Shown here piece by piece: positions 47,482-49,527 of a stretch of 49,527 bases of DNA (its first letter is position 1; each line of letters starts with the position of its first letter). This DNA comes from CAYJPA01 sp964371945 (GTDB lineage Bacteria; Chloroflexota; Chloroflexia; Thermomicrobiales; UBA6265), in the NCBI GenBank assembly GCA_964371945.1, contig CAYJPA010000042.1, positions 1-49,527 of the forward strand, written 5' to 3'. The notes beneath the pieces were generated by a model that saw only the letters and a list, made by a program, of their open reading frames with translations, did not search any database and was not told the DNA's origin. The position numbers and the translations under genes were made by a program.

Positions 47482-48144
47482 ATGACCACGCAACCGGCTC
47501 GAATATCTCACAACAAGCGAATTCTGACCGCATCGATCGTCATGGCCGCAATCGCGGCTCTATTACTGGGAGCGGCCGGTGTTAGCGCGGCTAACCACCG
47601 CGAACGAGACGGACGCGGAATCGCATGCCTGCAACTACACGCGGGCGCTAACAATCTCGAAGCGAGTCTGGAGGAGCTTGTTCAGGATGGGACACTCACC
47701 GTCGAGCAGCAAACGGCGATCCTCGACCAGCTATCCGAGGGAATGAACATTCGTGCCCGCGCGTGCACCGGCATGGATTTGATCCGGGACCGCGCGGTCG
47801 GAACCGCCGTCATGGAACTGCTCGGCATGGATCGTGCTGAGATCCGGATCGAGTGGCTGGACGGAAACAGTCTTGCCGAAATGGCCGAGGCGCAGGGCGT
47901 CGATCGAGAAACGTTGATTGATACAATTTCGACGGCCATCGACACCAAGCTGACCGAAGCGGTCGAGAACGGCCGGATCACCGAGGAGCGGAAGGCCGAG
48001 ATCGAGGCCGAGCTGACGACGAAGATCGAAGAGGCGGTCGATCTCCATCTCAGTGACGTGGTCGACCGCCTTCGGGACTCGCTGGACGCAACCGACGATT
48101 CCTCCACACCTGTCAGCACGACGGGACTCACCACCATCGCATAA
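47482..48144 (+). CDS. Secreted helical protein with LTxxQ-like motif, likely target of the two-component system
   Basis: 220 residues. Signal peptide (ILTASIVMAAIAALLLGAAGVSAA) then a soluble, mainly helical region with two similar segments: ELVQDGTLTVEQQTAILDQLSEGM and AVENGRITEERKAEIEAELTTKIEEAV. LTVEQ matches the LTxxQ motif that occurs in CpxP/Spy periplasmic chaperones, but general family membership is not proven. Between them VMELLGMDRAEIRIEWLDGNSLAEMAEAQGVDRETLID has another repeated helical unit. AGGAG lies 7 nt before the ATG, the promoter has the box shared with the kinase gene, and a strong 15-bp terminator ends the unit. Confidence 0.85.
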   Translation: MTTQPARISHNKRILTASIVMAAIAALLLGAAGVSAANHRERDGRGIACLQLHAGANNLEASLEELVQDGTLTVEQQTAILDQLSEGMNIRARACTGMDLIRDRAVGTAVMELLGMDRAEIRIEWLDGNSLAEMAEAQGVDRETLIDTISTAIDTKLTEAVENGRITEERKAEIEAELTTKIEEAVDLHLSDVVDRLRDSLDATDDSSTPVSTTGLTTIA

Positions 48145-48210
48145 CCCTTCCCTTCCCCACTTTCAGTTCGCCGGGGAGATCCAGCCATTGTCCCCGGCGC
48201 CATTCATACG

Positions 48211-48250
48211 CAACCGGCCGCGACACTGAATGTCGCGGCCGGTTGTTCTT
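48211..48250 (+). terminator. Strong 15-bp hairpin ending the two-component region
   Basis: CAACCGGCCGCGACA (48211-48225) pairs exactly with its complement at 48231-48245 across the loop CTGAA. TTCTTTG follows. It lies 66 bp after the helical-protein stop. Confidence 0.8.
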
Positions 48251-48349
48251 TGTCATGATCGAACGGGTCTGACGAACATCGACGGCGACTTGCCCGCCAA
48301 CGATCAGCTAAGATAACGATGTCCGAATCCATGGTCTTTGGAGGCTTCT

Positions 48350-49189
48350 ATGCCGCCTGGTCCGATTCCGCCAACGCCCCATCGACCCGGTCGCCGGCAT
48401 GCGACCTTCTCCCCGACCCAACTTCGGGTCTTTCGCGATTGCCCTGAGCGTTACTACCGGCAATACATCGGGAACGAAAAGGTTCGTGCGGAGTTCAACC
48501 CGGCCACGCTTCGGGGCAGTGCGGTTCACAAGGTTTTGGCGAGGGTGTTCATCGCTCGTCAAGATGGCGAGATCATTGACGATGATTTGAGATCCCTCGC
48601 CGAGCAGTTTCTTCCCAGGCGGCTTTATCAAGATGCCGGAATGCTGGGCGAATGGCCGTCCGAGATCGATGCGGTGCTTCGACTTGTGGCAGCCGGAATC
48701 GCCCGCGTCCCCCACGACTCAACCGTGCTCAATGTTGAAACGTCATTTATGACCATCTGCTCGACGAGCTCACCTGTCGCAGGAGTGACACTGGTGGGCA
48801 AGGTCGATCTCCTCATCCGGGACAACAGGGGATTTCTCGAGCAGATCGAGTTCAAAACGGGCGGCGCTCAGCCCGATCCTTATCAGGAGGTAATCTGCCG
48901 GATGGGCGTCTGCGCCGAGCACAACGCGTCCGGTCTCCCGGTGTTGTCGACCACAGTACAACTCTCGACAGGTGCGGAGTATCCACTGGACAGCGACAGG
49001 AGATTGCTGACGCTCGTTCTAACTGAGATCGAAGAGACGATTCTGCAGGTCTGGAGCGCGATGGAGTGGCCGGCGCAGGAGAACGACCGGTGTCGATTCT
49101 GCAACTACCGGACAACGCTTTGCAGCCGGTTCGGCGAGTGGAGCCACCACAACCGGCTGGCGGAACGTGGTGTTGACGGCAACCCATAG
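48350..49189 (+). CDS. RecB/Cas4-like PD-(D/E)XK nuclease with Fe-S cysteines
   Basis: About 279 residues. FSPTQLRVFRDCPERYYRQYI gives the first cysteine and the family's opening helix. LRGSAVHKVLARVF has the conserved His. VGKVDLLIRDNRGFLEQIEFKTGG carries Asp, Glu and Lys of the PD-(D/E)XK core. QEVICRMGVCAEHN is motif QxxxY-like. CRFCNYRTTLC (C-x2-C-x6-C) completes a four-cysteine iron-sulfur site with the early Cys, as in AddB and Cas4. It probably trims DNA ends, role unknown, with no CRISPR nearby. ATG 48350 has GGAGG 5 nt upstream; an in-frame TTG at 48338 overlaps that site. Confidence 0.92.
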   Translation: MPPGPIPPTPHRPGRRHATFSPTQLRVFRDCPERYYRQYIGNEKVRAEFNPATLRGSAVHKVLARVFIARQDGEIIDDDLRSLAEQFLPRRLYQDAGMLGEWPSEIDAVLRLVAAGIARVPHDSTVLNVETSFMTICSTSSPVAGVTLVGKVDLLIRDNRGFLEQIEFKTGGAQPDPYQEVICRMGVCAEHNASGLPVLSTTVQLSTGAEYPLDSDRRLLTLVLTEIEETILQVWSAMEWPAQENDRCRFCNYRTTLCSRFGEWSHHNRLAERGVDGNP

Positions 49190-49309
49190 AGAACATATGA
49201 TCTAGGCAACGCCTGAGAGGGAGCCCAGTAGGCGAGGTCCACCGGCGACGGTTCCACCGAACTCTCCGCCTGATGCGGACTTCGGTTGTCGCTCACGGAG
49301 GAACAGATC

Positions 49310-49527
49310 ATGTCCACGAACGCTCTGTTCAGATTTCCTATCCCCGCTCCCTCACCCGCGGAAGCTCGGGCCCTTTCATACGCCGCCGCCTACTTGCACC
49401 GGGCCGCCAACGAGCTCGCTACTCGAAAGCTTGGGAGTGGCTATGGTCGCGGAACGTCGAGTCCGATGGACGATCTTCCTTCAGCTCTCGCCGCCGCCGG
49501 CTGCCTGCATACGTCTCTGCTTGAAAT
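49310..49527 (+). CDS. Protein gene cut by the window end, unknown function
   Basis: An open frame from ATG 49310 runs off the end after 72 codons (MSTNALFRFPIPAPSPAEARALS..., YAAAYLHRAANELATRKLG). GGAGGA 7 nt upstream makes the start convincing. The visible part has an alpha-helical amphipathic look and no recognisable motif. It follows the nuclease by 120 bp on the same strand. Confidence 0.75.
   Translation, partial: MSTNALFRFPIPAPSPAEARALSYAAAYLHRAANELATRKLGSGYGRGTSSPMDDLPSALAAAGCLHTSLLE

Overview
The window is high-GC bacterial chromosome packed with genes on both strands. It holds about 41 convincing protein genes. I found no rRNA, tRNA, CRISPR array or insertion sequence. Gene content (an F420-type LLM oxidoreductase, a DarA-like cyclic-di-AMP receptor, an alaS / baseplate-J-like / ruvX cluster, GH4 glycosidase, cobalamin-dependent MetH, many short secreted proteins with Thr/Pro-rich linkers, SD-led GTG/TTG starts) best fits Chloroflexota, probably near Thermomicrobia/Sphaerobacter. 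That placement is an inference from gene content, not a phylogeny.

Layout. 0.1-5 kb: a membrane protein with an HExxH motif, an LLM oxidoreductase, a NUDIX hydrolase and a secreted three-repeat protein. 5.4-12 kb: alaS, a baseplate-J-like membrane protein, ruvX, darA and a site-2-protease-like membrane protein with CBS domains that lacks HExxH. 12-18.3 kb: Sir2, small ORFs, a TIM-barrel isomerase, a secreted cupin-like protein, a thioesterase, cytidine deaminase and a cold-shock protein with a strong terminator. 18.8-30 kb: a bactofilin-like membrane protein, a serine hydrolase, nagB, an inositol-phosphatase-family enzyme, a cupredoxin lipoprotein, a TPR protein, a GH4 glycosidase, a recombinase-like protein that has lost most catalytic residues, a DUF2325-like protein and an ArsR-type regulator. 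A regulated-looking promoter follows the last of these, with no gene behind it.

30-39 kb: metG and metH lie on the minus strand on either side of a plus-strand defence block of lower GC: Uma2 nuclease, m5C methyltransferase, Eco29kI-type GIY-YIG endonuclease and a MutY/Mig-type DNA glycosylase. The last three overlap by a few bases. The glycosylase has the tyrosine typical of the thymine-DNA glycosylase Mig, so it probably repairs T:G mismatches made when 5-methylcytosine deaminates. metG has a leader with a ten-codon ORF (four of its first five codons are AUG) followed by an intrinsic terminator. metG and metH share an identical 13-bp upstream element. Together these suggest a local methionine control circuit.

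39-49.5 kb: an acidic coiled-coil protein with a 57-bp tandem duplication, an M20 peptidase, and two tandem CAP + discoidin secreted proteins. These lead into an OmpR-type response regulator, its histidine kinase and a secreted helical protein with an LTxxQ-like motif. The kinase and helical-protein promoters share the same box (GTTACA-N5-GTTRCA, 9 nt before the -10), which suggests a self-contained envelope-sensing circuit. A RecB/Cas4-like nuclease and a gene cut by the window edge close the region.
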